Source: Anseranas semipalmata
Lineage: Eukaryota > Chordata > Aves > Anseriformes > Anseranatidae
Reading direction: 5' to 3'
DNA length: 64,000 nt
NCBI GenBank assembly: GCA_013399115.1
Contig: VXAA01006433.1
Coordinates: 655,129-719,128 of the forward strand
This document shows, in pieces, positions 26,001 through 38,251 of this stretch; the first letter of the stretch is position 1; each line of letters opens with the position of its first letter. The position numbers were made by a program, and so were the translations under genes. The notes below the pieces were generated by a model. The model saw only the letters and a list, made by a program, of their open reading frames with translations. It did no database searches and was not told the DNA's origin.

Positions 26001-29000
26001 TTATCAAATAATGAAAAAATTATCCACGTGGGGAAAATAATGAATAATTTTCTCTACAGTACATAGTAGACAGTCCCCAAGAGCATACCAGTAATGTAAA
26101 AAACAAGCAAACGTAGAATGATAAAGAGACACAGACTGAGGGTAAATCAGTTCCTGATTTCAGAAAAAAAATAATGCCTCTTTTAACAGCTGCTGAAATA
26201 ACTTCCATAAAACAACAAGCCTTCACTGACACACTTCGGTAGATAAAACACTAAAAAATGGTAAATCAAATACACCAGAGCAGCCAATGGTGCATGTCAG
26301 TCTTTCCAGCGCAGCTAGGCTAAATTACGTGAGAAACTATTCACTCAGGGAAAGCTTTTGGGGAAAAAAAAAAAAAAACAGAAGAAAGCAGGCTACTCCA
26401 ATAAGGCAGAGTTACCAACAGCTTCCAGGGTTGCAGACAAGCCCATGCGGTGGCAATCGTACAGTACGGCCGAGCACTGTGCAGACCAGTGCACTGCAGT
26501 GCCGGCTCTTAGGAGAAAGCAGGACCCCTCCTGTCCAGCATCCCACTGCTTCGCACACTCCTGTGTTTCCCTTCTCATATGCCAACCTTCTGTTTTCAAA
26601 CTAGATCACCTCCAAAAAAAAAAGTATGGAAAAAAAAAGAGGGAAAGAAAAGAAAGAGCACTATTTTGATTTAGTTTTGGCTTTGCAGGGGGCAGGAACA
26701 AGAAGAGGGTCCATATGTTAACGCTTCAGCTTTCTCAGGTTGACCTTTATCAGGATGCTAAAAGCATATGTTTGCATTTAAGTACTGGAATATTAACACT
26801 TGAAGATGTGTAAGGGACATGCTACTTTTCCTTCCATGCACATGGTGCAAACTCTATGCAATGAACTTACAGGTGTATAGTTTAATCTGCTGTATTTCAA
26901 AGGGGGTCACTTGAACCACCCAAAATAACTCAGTGCAGTGACATTAAAGCACATTGCCTTTTAATGATACCATGTATTATTGAGCTCCAGTGCCAAAGAC
27001 AACAACTGAAGAAGGCTAGAATGTTGCAAATGCCCTAACTTCACATTTAGGAGGGAAGCTTTTGCAGTCAATACCTACAACCCACAGGCTTTGCTATTTC
27101 AAGCCCGACACTGGCTTCCAAAACCAAAGGAAGCAGTTTAGCCCTGGCCACAGACAAGAAATGGGTGGTACTTTGGCTAAAAACACCACAAACGACCAGA
27201 AATGTTGAGTGATGCTAGACATGCTCAACAGCCGTTTCTAAAGCCCTGTGTCCAAGATCTGTACCTCTGTATCCAAATGAAGGTTATTCCACATTTAACG
27301 ACCTGGGAGACTCTCCAAAGGTAAAATTTCTCCCATCTTGTTGTGTTTTACTGACTGGAGGTAAAGCTAGCAGAGAAGTATTCAGATCCTCCACAGCATA
27401 AGGAATTTATTCTCAGGAGCTTGGCCAGTTGCTTTAAAGTGGATTTTACCTAAGTTAACAGACTAAGCCAGCAGACTAAGGTCTGACTTAACTGGGTTTC
27501 TGGAAGCTTCACAGAGATCCAGTGAACTCATATTTTATACACGTACACCCACACCTGGAGCAGCTTGGACACAGGCTGAATGGCTTTTCCTGGTCATTGA
27601 AGATCCACCAGCTCCAGGCAGAGCCATCCAGCCTTCAGCTTCTGGGAATGCCCAGCCTGGATGCTGCTGCCCGGGCTGTGAATTGTTAATAAAGGAGTTG
27701 AAATATTGCCTCTTTTCTCATGGTCTGGTAAGTTCATGTCCTGTGTCGCATTAGAAAGACTGAGAGATCCTCTCAAAAACATACATAAAGAACAATATTG
27801 CACGCAAGCTACAGCTCAGATGTGTAGAATTTACATGCAAGGATTCAGGCTAACTATATAGCCCAACCAACAATAAATATCTATATAAAAAAAAATAAAT
27901 TGTTTATTAGCTTGTATTTAGAACATAAGCACATTAAAAAGAAGACAACCACTGCAAACTGCATCCCCCCATGCTGGACAAGGTTATTTATCTCCATTAC
28001 TGTGAGGAAGCCAAGAGGTTTAAATTAAACAAGATGTTTAATTTGAAGTTTGCCACATTTAGACTAAAGGAAATGTATCAGAAAACTCCGAATGCCAAAC
28101 CTCCAGATTCAGAAACTATTTTTTTTTGTTTGCCCCTATTTTTATGCTAATATTTCAAGTTTGACTTGATTGTGAAACAACTGCGGTATATTAGGCACCA
28201 AGAACATTAAAAAATCATCAATGCTGACATTAAAATAGCAAGCAGATCTAGTTTTAAAGTACTTCTAAGAAACTTAAATAATTGTCAGGTATTGTAAAAC
28301 CTAATTCTCAAACTGTCAGCATGATACAAAGATTCCAGACACAGGCCTTATAGTGCATACAGACGGCATTTCATTGCTTGGTATTTCAGGTTCAAAATCC
28401 TCACACCAGCAGAAAAGCATGGCACAGCTTTAAATACCTGGAATCACACCCTAGTAAAACCTCTGCTCCATAGAACCTGGCTGACTGAAATGCAACATGG
28501 AGAATTTAGATCAAGAGAGGATTTAGTTAGCTTTGCCACATATCATATTCCTTTCTAGAAGTAGCCCATCTATCCTGCACCTTAAATATAGTTCTTAAAC
28601 AACGTAAGAAAAAATACGTGCTTTAAATCTACTCAAGCTGAATTCTTCCTGGTGTTCCATAAACTTACAGAAAAGAAACCTTTTAGCCATGGTAAGCATT
28701 TAAAAGCAGTCCACAAAAACATCTGTGCATTGGCTAACTTCCCACAATATTTTGTTTACCCTACAAAATTTTCCAGACAAACAAGAATCTACTTTTTCTC
28801 TGCTTACATTTCCTCTTCGCTTTTTTATCACAAGGGGTAAACATAGTCCTAGCTATGTTCACCACTGGTAACTATTAAAACATTATACATTCATTTTTAT
28901 TTTATAATATTATTGATTTGCTTTACATGAGCCGTACTACTTCCACTGAAATTATTTGCCCCTCTCTAGAGTCAGAGCTCCTGCAGTTGCCTGTGTTCCT

Positions 29001-29587
29001 GTTACACTCAGATGTGACACCACATTAAAACCATTCCAAAACAGTAGCCAGCAAAGGATGTAACCAACAAGAATGCCTGGCCAATACTCTTCTAGACACG
29101 GGCTTCTAATTAGCAAAGTTTAAAGGAATGAAGTTGTCTTTAAAATCTTGCAGTAAAGGTCTTCAGATTGCCTGTGGACTCGCTCCCTGGTACAAGATAA
29201 CACACCTTTAGTTTAAAGAGGAGGGAAAGCTGAGGTGTGGCAATCTCTCTCTAAGCACCCTCAGAGCATGCCTCAGCTCCTTGCTCTGGCCAAGTCCTGG
29301 TCATGACGATCTTTATGTTCAGTTACAGAGTCACACCTACTTACCCAGCCTGACATGCTGGAGGAACATGGAATTGTGGCTGGATGTCACGTTTAACGGG
29401 GCTTAGCTGGACCCGAAGTGAAATGGCTGATCTCAGAGAAACAGACAAGTTTTTAAGTGATGGATTTTAACTTCTCAGTTCTGTATGTTCGTGTATGTGT
29501 GTGGACAGAGTTATATTTCTGAGGTCATTGTAGACATACAGGTATATTTATAATGACCCTGAAAATAACCAACAATTACAGTAGTTT

Positions 29588-29675
29588 CCCCAGTTCACAG
29601 ATAAGGAAACAGAACGGGATCAAGGATCTTAAGAGATTTGAAGATGATGGGACCAGAACAACTGGGCTCTGAAGA
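29588..29675 (-). mobile_element. MIR-like SINE relic
   Basis: The words CAGTTCACAGATAAGGAAAC, AGAACGGGATCAAGGATCTTAA and the following ACTGGGCTCT resemble the reverse complement of the MIR core and 3' part (consensus CAGATGAGGAAACTGAGGC, then the AGGTTAAGTGACTTG block). It is strongly diverged, as expected for an insertion older than the bird-mammal split. I rely on memory of the consensus. Confidence 0.6.
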
Positions 29676-30608
29676 GAAATTGTAATTGTTGGAACAGGCA
29701 GCCAGGTCCAGGTGGTTGCCACATGTTCATCCATCACACTGCCTTACCAAGTTACTTTTGGAAAACCCTTAAACATTCCCTTTTTTAGAGTTCTTAACTA
29801 TACAATGGCACTAACACTTCAGGATGTTACACAAACGAAAAATAGTTTTACCATATGGAAGCATCTAGCAATTCTGCAAAGAATGACAGCAGGCACCATG
29901 CATATCTCATCTATTTGAATAAATTGTTTAGCATGATAATTTGCCTTTTATGAAATTTCACACTCAAAGCACTGCCTTAACTTTTAGAAATGCAAACATT
30001 AACTACTGAAAATGGTAACCCAATTAGAAATGATCTGCACGATCTTTATGGCCTTCCCATAGCTCAACAGTTTTAAGATATTCTATTTTTATACTAGAAG
30101 TATTTCAACAGACTTCTGAAAATCAGAGCAGACTTTCTTTTATACAGAAATATAGCAGCACTTTAGAAGTGTATCAGGTGCTGAATAAAACACATAGTGA
30201 ACAGAATTTTGTATTGCCCTTTTTCTTACATTAGTGTAATGTAATTATAATTTTTGAAATTGTCATAATATTTCATGTGACTAATGCACAGTCATTGATG
30301 GGTTATTATAAGCACTTTTTTTTCTTGCTGAGACCCATGTAACACAAATGCAGTGAGCCCCTGAACACAAACATGACTATTTTAAGCACCCTTGGTTTTA
30401 TATACCTTTCAACCGTTTTGAATTGGAAACACAGAAAAATGAGTCCACACAGAACTGTCAGCCAGCCAGCCAGTAATGAAGATACCCAAAATAATTACGA
30501 GAAAGAGCTATTAAAATCTAAAATCAAATTCAGGTAAATGAGAACAGATAGGCTGGTTGGTTTGTTTGTTTTAAACAATTTCTAGCATAATGATTTATCT
30601 GTGCTCTA

Positions 30609-30631
30609 TTTTTTTTTTTTTTTTTTTTTTT
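30609..30631 (+). repeat. Poly-T tract (23 nt)
   Basis: The longest homopolymer in the window. It is not attached to a recognisable retrotransposon. Confidence 0.97.
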
Positions 30632-31136
30632 GCAAAAAAACACATAAATTCAACAGGAACTCTGTCGGGAGTGAAGGTAAGCCAGGCTATTTGCTTGACA
30701 CCTCCCTTGGTATTTTTGTCCGGTTCCTGCCTCAACTAACAGGTGGCAAGTCCTGCAATGCTGTTCTTGAGCAGGATAAACAGAATTACAGTAAATTCTC
30801 TGCAAGTATGCTTTGGGATTCAGAAATCTGAGGCTGCTACCCTGACTGGAGCCCATCTGTGACTGGCCCTGGCTCATAAAGGATCCTGGGACAGGGATCT
30901 AACCTGGAAGCCGGAGGGAACGGAGCACGATCCGACACAGATCTGCCCCACGCAGTGCAGCAGGCTTGCTCTGTGGAGCCAGCCGTTCCCACACGGATCG
31001 GTGCCTTCCACAGCACTGCCTATGCTCGCCAGTGACTAACGGCACTCCTGCATCCCTCCATCATCAATGGGAGCCGTGCAAGAGAGAAGCCCAAAAAGGC
31101 AAGGATTGGCAGCTTTTTCTCATCATCATTTAAATT

Positions 31137-31165
31137 AAAAAAAAAAAAAAAAAAAAGAAAAAAAA
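31137..31165 (+). repeat. Poly-A tract with one G
   Basis: Twenty A, a G, then eight A. Confidence 0.95.
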
Positions 31166-31639
31166 GGAGGGGGTTTGTATTTATTTTTCTACGTGTTGCT
31201 TTCACAAACATGCAAAGAATGGAACATGGTGTGTGAAGACAAGACCAGAAGATATTCACACTCATGACATTTAGTCTTACTTTAAACGTTTGTTCTCTGA
31301 GCATTTTAATGACCTTAGAAATATGAAAAACAATGAAGATTCGAACTGGAAAGCTGTGGTCATTGAAAAATGATTTGTTTTCTTTATATCCTTTTTCATC
31401 ATCTCTATAAATCCAAGAGACAAGCCACATATCACAGTGACTCCTGTTTTAATTAGATGGCTAGCAAGCTGCTCCAGAACCAAACAAGTTGCCAAATACA
31501 ATTAAGCAGGTTGTCAGAATATAGCACACTATTACACAGATTTTCGTTTTACAAAGAGAGATTAAGAATGCAAACCATGCCAGACACCTCTGTGAACTAG
31601 CAGAGAAACTTTAAAGCCTGGCTTCAGATATACATGTGG

Positions 31640-31654
31640 AAAAAAAAAAAAAAA
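31640..31654 (+). repeat. Poly-A tract
   Basis: Fifteen consecutive A. Confidence 0.95.
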
Positions 31655-32289
31655 GCATTATTCTAATTTTAAGTTGCTTTTTGGTGTAGAGAGTCTTAGG
31701 TACTCCTACTGACTGTGGGAGAGCACATCCATTCAAACTTCTCTGCCTGTAGGTGCAGCCAGCTTTGGCGCGGAGCCATTTAACGTCTCAGACTTGTAGA
31801 ACTCTGACAGGGGAGCTCCCACACTCCAAGAATCTCTATTTTTTACAATGCAACATCACTTGCAATCCCTTTACCAGTCTATATGTTCAAGAACTCATCT
31901 ACATGGGGTAATCGACAAAACACTGAAATTCAAACATAGAAAAATTACATTGGAATAAAATGACATTTATTTTGGAACTGAGTGTAAATTGGGACAACTG
32001 TCATGATTTTACACAGTATTTTTACTGGTCAGTTTTGCTAATATGAGTAAAAAATACCCAACCAGCTACAGTAGTTCTGAATCAGCAACTATTTTTATCA
32101 TTTAATTTTATTTTAATATTGTCCTATCAACATTTATTTACATTTATTTTACTGTTGGATATCTTGTGGCACATTATCACCTAGAATCCTCACTATAAAC
32201 TCATTTCTATGATCAAATAACTGGAAAGCAAGAGATGACCGTAAATGTTACCTTGCTGTTCATTCAGACCAACGGGCTGACTTTAACAT

Positions 32290-32475
32290 GTACTTCAGTA
32301 AGCTATCACAGCTTCTGATCAAAGTAACATTTCACTTACGTTCCTATCTCTGTTAGAGAAGATTATCTTATTTGCACAAAGTAGTTAAATAGTCCGGGTA
32401 ACTGCAAGTGAAATGTATTGATAAAGAAGGGAGGGAATTGCAGGCTTAATATATATTGCTACTCATTGGGTGTAA
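32290..32475 (+). repeat. Diverged direct-repeat pair, copy 1
   Basis: Shares TTCTGATCAAAGTAACA, a TTCCTATCTCTGTTAGAGA-like block, AATAGTCCGGGTAAC and a later TAATATATATTGC-like block with copy 2 at 33808-33984, in the same order and orientation. I do not recognise a known repeat family. Confidence 0.75.
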
Positions 32476-33807
32476 GCAAACTGTTGAACATAGCAACTTC
32501 CACCCAAGTCAGCTGGGCTCTGAGGGACTACAGAGGTTTGCTCATGAAATAAGTGGTGAAACTAGGATATAATATCTACAAAGCCATTTAACTGAGTTCT
32601 CTAAGCACAGAGGAAATGGTGCTTGCTGATTGCTTCGTAGCGAAGGCCATTTTGTAAGCCTAGAAGAGAAGGTAGTAAGCCATCCAAGCATAAATGTTCA
32701 GGATAAACACTCCCTATAGCTCTTATTCTGCAAAAGCAATCCACTCTTAGCTTTATTTAGCATTGTCTTCAATGGAAGGTATGTTAGTTCATTATTGAAC
32801 AATAATTTTACTCTTTTCTATTCCCAAAAACACTTTAAAGTGAGCAAGTCCAGAAGACTTTTACTTGGCTGAACCTTCTTTGCTCATGCTTTTTTAAAGA
32901 AAAGATATTTTGTTTCTTTTGTTAGCATGATCTCAGCTCAACAAAGATTGCAAACTCTTGCTTTACTTCTCATATGGCTGCTGGAATGTAAAGAAGACAA
33001 AGTTTCAACTAGGTTATTAATTCTTCTTCCATACAGATCACCAAACAATGAAAACTCATCCTCCTTAGGCAGATTTAATTAAAAATCCAAGTTCTGAACA
33101 CAGACATCGCTGCTAAATAAATCAAAAGTCAGGAAGAAGAAAAGGAAATCCCGTGTTATCTTTTTTATCTTTCTAAGCTGAAATATAAACACACCTGTCA
33201 GAGACAGAAGCAGCTGTCTGATAGTTCTCTGTTGACTATAACTGTAGGAAGGAATTGAAAGCCCTTCAGACAAATCTCTTTCTCAGACAGCGTGCTAATC
33301 TTAGCAATCTATTGCTAAGGGCCACAATACAGAAGCCTGTCATCAATCCTACTTCAGTGTTGTAATATGGAGATGTTCTGCTAGCAAGGATGACACAGAT
33401 AGAACAGCACTGCGGTCGGGCTCAGTGTACAAACCCGATATATTGAGTTGGCTGTGGGCTCGAAGACATTCAGTAAAAATTACAATGAAATGTGAGTCTT
33501 AGTAACAAATTTCCTTTGTTCTGTGTTTTTAACAAGGTTTTGTTAATAGCTTTTTAATGCAGTAATTATAAATTTTTTTTTTTTGGAAACACGTAATGCT
33601 GATTTTTCTAACAAAAACATTTGAAAACTATTCCGGTTTTCTTCTAGTTGCTCAATCTTGACAATAGGTAGGAAATCCTACTCAGTAGCTCACAAAATCA
33701 GGAAGATCATAACAGCATCCTGAACGATGCAGGGTTCTAAAACTAAAAGAAAAGCAGCAAATGATTGACATACCACACTACTTTGCATCTCTCCAATTTT
33801 AGAGTAA

Positions 33808-33984
33808 TTGGCTTGACACATCTACTGCTAATTCTGATCAAAGTAACAGAAAACTTGCATTCCTGTCTCTGCTAGAGAGCCTAATTTAGTCGGACAAAAA
33901 TAGTCCAGGTAACATCAGATAAAAAGTGACGTTCAGACAGAAGGACATTAACAAGCTGTATATTGCCATTTACAACGTGTAATC
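33808..33984 (+). repeat. Diverged direct-repeat pair, copy 2
   Basis: Counterpart of 32290-32475, with TTCTGATCAAAGTAACA, TTCCTGTCTCTGCTAGAGA, AATAGTCCAGGTAAC and GTATATTGCC in the same order. Spacing is similar and substitutions are frequent, so the duplication or the two insertions are old. Confidence 0.75.
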
Positions 33985-34150
33985 ATATTAATTAAGTACA
34001 TCAGTTATTTTTTGTTTTCCACGCACAACTGCTCCAAGGAGCAAGCTCCTGAAAAATGTTAGAAACATATTCCCAGGATAAAATCCCTTTATGTCAAACA
34101 GCATACACCTCTTCTTTTAGCATACAAAGGGGTTTTGTTGTTGCTCCTTT

Positions 34151-34168
34151 GTGTGTGTGTGTGTGTGT
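34151..34168 (+). repeat. (GT)9 microsatellite
   Basis: Nine uninterrupted GT units about 60 bp before the duplicated region at the N gap. Confidence 0.97.
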
Positions 34169-34230
34169 TATACAGGCTTCTTATCAGAACAAAACAGCAT
34201 CAAAACTAAGAAGAAATTTTCTACATTTAA

Positions 34231-34269
34231 GTATATTGGGTATGTTGAAACCAGAGTTGACATGTACCT
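34231..34269 (+). repeat. 39-bp direct repeat left of N gap
   Basis: GTATATTGGGTATGTTGAAA through GACATGTACCT. It recurs at 34300-34338 with one difference (C/G at 34251/34320). The pair brackets the CR1 scrap and the N, which suggests that two overlapping contig ends were joined instead of merged. Confidence 0.95.
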
Positions 34270-34296
34270 TTTCCTAACACCCAGCCTGACCCTCCC
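34268..34296 (-). mobile_element. CR1 fragment abutting an assembly gap
   Basis: A 29-bp piece identical in type to the inner part of the CR1 copies at 36717 and 52088 (CCTAACACCCAGCCTGACCC) sits directly before the N at 34297. It has no CR1 3' tail and is flanked on both sides by copies of the same 39-bp unique sequence, so it is probably an exposed end of an unassembled CR1 rather than a real 29-bp element. Confidence 0.75.
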
Positions 34297-34297
34297 N
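34297..34297. other. Assembly gap (single N)
   Basis: A single N placed between CR1 sequence and a repeated flank. A one-base N often denotes a join whose gap size was estimated at zero or below. Confidence 0.97.
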
Positions 34298-34299
34298 CA

Positions 34300-34338
34300 G
34301 TATATTGGGTATGTTGAAAGCAGAGTTGACATGTACCT
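34300..34338 (+). repeat. 39-bp direct repeat right of N gap
   Basis: Second copy of the 34231-34269 sequence immediately after the N at 34297. Only this copy continues into ordinary flanking sequence on the right. Confidence 0.95.
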
Positions 34339-35284
34339 GATTTGCAACCAAAATGACTTTGCAATGGAAGAGCCAAAGCACCAACAATCGAGTCACCTAA
34401 AATATTCTGACCTAATTTTTCTAAAATGATAAGCACAGTCTCTGAACACCAGCTAAGTCTCCTGCCAATAGCACCTCTGGAAGAGCTAACTTACACAGGG
34501 TTAACATGTCTTCTACAATCATGATGCCAGCAGCTCTAAAAATTTTTGCTGCAATGATATATTTTTAAAACATTGCTTCAAATTGTTGGAAGTGAAAAAA
34601 ACAGACAAACATGTTTTTAACATCCTTAGATCCTCTACCTGCTCTGCTTTTAGAGATCAGCCAGGATCTAGTCATTCTCCGGCTCTACGCATAACGTAAT
34701 GATGCATTTCTTTCATTTGTAAAGCACGCTGAGAATACTTGCTTATTTATAAAAGGAGAAACCTAGAATTATTAATACCAGAATGCTGGATTTGTATTTA
34801 AAAAGTCCAATGGTCTGAATTTGTAGTCTCCAATCATGATCCTTGAGCCTGAGATTAATTTACTAGAAGTGTTAGGTTTTCCAATGGCTGAGAATTGTAA
34901 CACCATTGTAGCACTTTATACCAGTCAAAGCAGACTTGCTCGCTGTTCCCGCTGTGCCAGATGTGCTGCTTGCCTTTCTTGGCGATGAAAGGCTTTGAGC
35001 TTGCTTGGCCTGATGCACCAAGACAGCTTCAGCCCAATTCCCTCCGTGACGTGAGCACCGCTGCCCCGAGTGAGCTCAGCTGCCTGCTGCAGAAAAGATG
35101 TTCCTCCTGCAAAGCCTTCCAAGCCGAAACAGGTGTTTCATATTCAATTACAGCTCTCACTATGTTCACTTATCCACTCTTTTTCATGATCCCTCAGCCT
35201 CCCTCCCAGGTAAGAGGCTCTTTAAAGTTCACAAGTTACTGAGTTGTTTTCCCTGCATTGCTCTTATTCATCTTTTCTTTCCAG

Positions 35285-35314
35285 CTGCCCAGTGGTCAGA
35301 GCCGTACTGTAACG
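35285..35314 (+). other. Candidate 30-nt microexon
   Basis: A strong acceptor (TCTTTTCTTTCCAG) and donor (GTGAGT) bound 30 nt encoding LPSGQSRTVT. Another good donor, CCCAG|GTAAGA, lies at 35209/35210, leaving a 75-bp intron. The open frame from 34961 reaches that donor in phase 0 and continues open through the microexon. No known protein is recognised. Function and transcription are unproven. Confidence 0.25.
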
Positions 35315-36716
35315 GTGAGTATGCCTTGCAGCACATAGAAGAGAAATTGCAGAAAGTTCCTTGAGCCTATTTTTTGCCACACTTAAGAGGAAATAAGAAT
35401 AAAATCAGCACTGTAAAACTAATGTAAACGATTTGAAGTTATTGTGTGTAAGCATAGAATTCAGACAACTTTGCGGCTATGTTTTAGAAGAGTCTTAACA
35501 AAGATTTTCCCTCTACCCCTCCCAAGCTGGTCAACTTCTCTTAAGTCAGAAGACATTGTTGCCAAGACTCAAACAAGTAGTCTATATTACCACAGTAAAT
35601 ACTATTTTCAAGAAAAAGTAACAAAAAAGGGGATCATATGAGAAAAACAGCTTACTTTTGGCAAGTGGAAAGAGCAAGCTATGTTGAGTTCTGGAGTAAT
35701 GTAAATTTACCTCCCAGCATATTTCACAGTAACTTGATTGTATACATATGAGATAAGCATCTGGAGTCTCAGACCATATAAATCTACATCATGCTCTTCA
35801 GGTATCCTTATTTATATTGCTTGATTATCCAGCCCTCATATAATTGACTGCTTATAACAATCAGCCTAAATTTACAAATTTCCCATTTGGAACAGAATGG
35901 GATAAAGAAATATAATCATTTCCATAGAAATTATTGACAGAACTTGACCAATGATACTGCTGGATAAAAATAGCATTTACAATTGAAAACATTATTTTGG
36001 AAATATATTTTTAAATGCCAGAAAGATAACATCCTTGGAAAGACAATATTCTTTCTTCAAATGAGAATTTGTAATGGCTTCTCAAATATCTTAGCAGTGT
36101 AACTTCCTTCTGCATACTATCTTTTCAAAAACAGGCAGATACACATTTTTTTTCTACTAAAGAATAAACTAAACTATAGGCAATTGAAAGGAATGGCAGG
36201 GAGAAAAGATGAATTTGGAGCTAGAGTTGAGGTTCCTCCACGGTAGGATGCAGGAATGACATGGCTACTTCTGATGGAAAGCATGAGATTAGTCACAGTA
36301 CGCATGTAAAGTCTTGACAAGATTTTTAGTACAATTCCAAATTTCCTTCTGCAGTGAAGAGTGTACATCTTTGGACATGGATGGAGGTGATCATTCTCTA
36401 CATACATAGTACAGACAGTTAATAATAGCATGTGTAAAATGGACTTGCAATATGCTAAGTCAAATAAAAACTCCTCTGTGCCAGAAAGTCCTTATGATAC
36501 AGAAGCCAATCTTTATGCTATACATATATTTATAGGCTCACATTTTCAAAGAAAATCATTATTCATCTCTGGCCTCCTTAGCACCTTCTATAAATCTTAG
36601 ACAGTAAAAGTGTCATGGTTCAGGATCAGTCAGCAGTTGGACCATGATAAGCCCATCTTCTCTGCAGTTGCACACTGTGCAAGACCGTACATTGAGTTAT
36701 CAACCACAAGACTGCA

Positions 36717-36945
36717 CAATCACAGAAGCAATGAATATCCTGAGTCAGAAGGGACCCACAAAGATCACTGAGTCCAGCTCCTGGCTCCACACAGGACCAC
36801 CCAAAAATCAGACCCCATGTCTGAGAGCGTTGTCCAAATGCTTCTTGAACTCCAGCAGGCTCAGTGCTGTGACCACTTCCCTGGGCAGCCTGTCCCAGTG
36901 CCTGACCACCCTCTCGGTGAAGAACCTTTTCCTAACACCCAGCCT
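36717..36945 (-). mobile_element. CR1 LINE 3' end, young copy ending at an assembly gap
   Basis: Minus-oriented CR1. On the minus strand it reads from AGGCTGGGTGTTAGGAAAAG through the conserved C-terminus of the CR1 reverse-transcriptase ORF (words [10 protein letters not shown] and LDNALRHGV, then a TGA stop) into the 3' untranslated region. The terminal reading frame is intact in the part present, and the sequence stays close to the copy at 52088-52320, so both probably belong to one comparatively young subfamily. The 5' side stops exactly at the N at 36946, followed by non-CR1 sequence, so the element may be longer in reality. Confidence 0.92.
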
Positions 36946-36946
36946 N
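36946..36946. other. Assembly gap (single N) at CR1 5' side
   Basis: A single N directly after CACCCAGCCT, the same CR1 region where the other N occurs. Sequence to the right (CCCACGAAGAGAGATCTTGG) is not CR1. Confidence 0.97.
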
Positions 36947-38230
36947 CCCACGAAGAGAGATCTTGGGGTTCAACTCTCGCAGTCACATTATCCAAAGGTC
37001 TGGCATACAAATTACGTCTTGGAATGATGGTACTTTTCCTACAGATACTCCAAACTAATGTAATCAAAGCCCTGCAAGTGATCTTGGTTGCAAAAGGAAA
37101 AATTCAGAGGGAGGAAGTGATCAAAAGCCTAAATAATAAACTCTGAAGACTCCATTTATTTAAGGTTATCAATTTGTTTTCTTCACATGCATAGTCTTCC
37201 CTCGAATATGTAACCAAAGTATCTCCTCTTTTCTACACAAGGCCTGTTTGGAATCTGCTTTTGCCATAAACCATAACAGAAACAAAATGGCAAGCTGTTA
37301 TTTGAACTGCTATACATTTAGTAGTAATAGTGATTCTTACTTGATTTCACAATAGGAGATATGCTTCAGTTTAACCAGATCAATAAGTTTCAAGCCTTAC
37401 AGTCTGAACTACGAGCAAACCTGCTTGCCTGCATGGCTTTTAATATTCTTCTGATTTCCAGACTAGAGGAAATCCCTGTGTTTACTTGTTCTTGTCCTTT
37501 TGAGTACTCTTAACCATTAGCTTAAATACCTCCTGCTCTCCAGGACTGAGGCTTGTGTCCACACTGACCAAGGTTAGCTCCTCCACAGGGGACTGGCCCC
37601 CGTCACACTGGCTTTTATCTCATCTCGTAATGATTCAGCATGAACCCAAAATTGGGACCTCAATATAATCGAAAACAATTTCAAGATAAGATTCTCAACA
37701 GATAATGGCTTATTGGAGTACAAATACTGGTAAACTGGGGTCCAAAAAAGCCCACTTCATTAATAACTTGGTAACTACTTCTCGCAAGTTGTTGCTTTTG
37801 TTGAAAATGAGATCTTTTTCTCAACAGCAAATATAATCAAGCAGTAAAAGGTGCTCATCAGGAGTTAATAAGTTAACACAATGACAAGAACATTAAATAA
37901 AACTGTGAATGATTTCTGTTGATGCTGTACATTACTCAATGGAAATGATTTTCTCAATTGTTTCTGCTAACCTTCTGTCATGGAACACATGCAGCAGTGA
38001 TTATTTGATCCATATCTTTGTTGTTCTTTAATAAATTTTGGACTGAGTTTGTAGCTGTAGGATTCTTAATGTCTACTGTGAAAGAAATTGTAAAAATAGG
38101 TGTTGGCATTTGGGAGCTGTAGTACTGAACACAGCCCAGATGATTCATTTCACAACAGGTATCACAAAATGCAATCCTAAAGAGAAAGGCTCAGTGAAAT
38201 AGAAATACGGCTAGAAAAATAAATGCATTA

Positions 38231-38251
38231 AAATAATAATAATAATAATAA
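38231..38251 (+). repeat. (AAT)7 microsatellite
   Basis: About seven AAT units within A-rich sequence. Confidence 0.95.

Larger units (their letters stand above)
21142..34230 (-). other. TMEM163: TMEM163 large intron, portion A
   Basis: Intronic sequence upstream of the 44-nt exon. I searched for the expected preceding coding block of TMEM163 (first membrane segment, with a Trp-Val-Ser-Trp core) through to the window end by looking for the reverse-complement pattern, and found none, so the intron appears to exceed 42.8 kb. This portion contains poly-A/T tracts near 23070, 26361, 30609, 31137 and 31640, a MIR-like relic at 29588-29675, a diverged direct-repeat pair (32290-32475 and 33808-33984), and GC-richer patches near 27540-27690 and 30880-31080 with no identifiable gene. 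Confidence 0.75.

Noticed and set aside
31020..31430. 136-codon minus-strand open frame
   Set aside because: It runs through a poly-A/T tract, giving a Phe run, and has no recognisable protein features.
34151..34429. Open frame starting in Cys-Val repeats
   Set aside because: It reads through a GT microsatellite, a probable false duplication and an N, so it is an artefact.
36612..36660. LTR boundary of an endogenous retrovirus (TGTCATGGTT word)
   Set aside because: Only the first ten or so bases resemble an avian LTR start. No matching second end, polyadenylation region or internal coding sequence follows.
36644..37146. Plus-strand open frames across the N at 36946
   Set aside because: They are antisense readings of a CR1 copy joined over an assembly gap.
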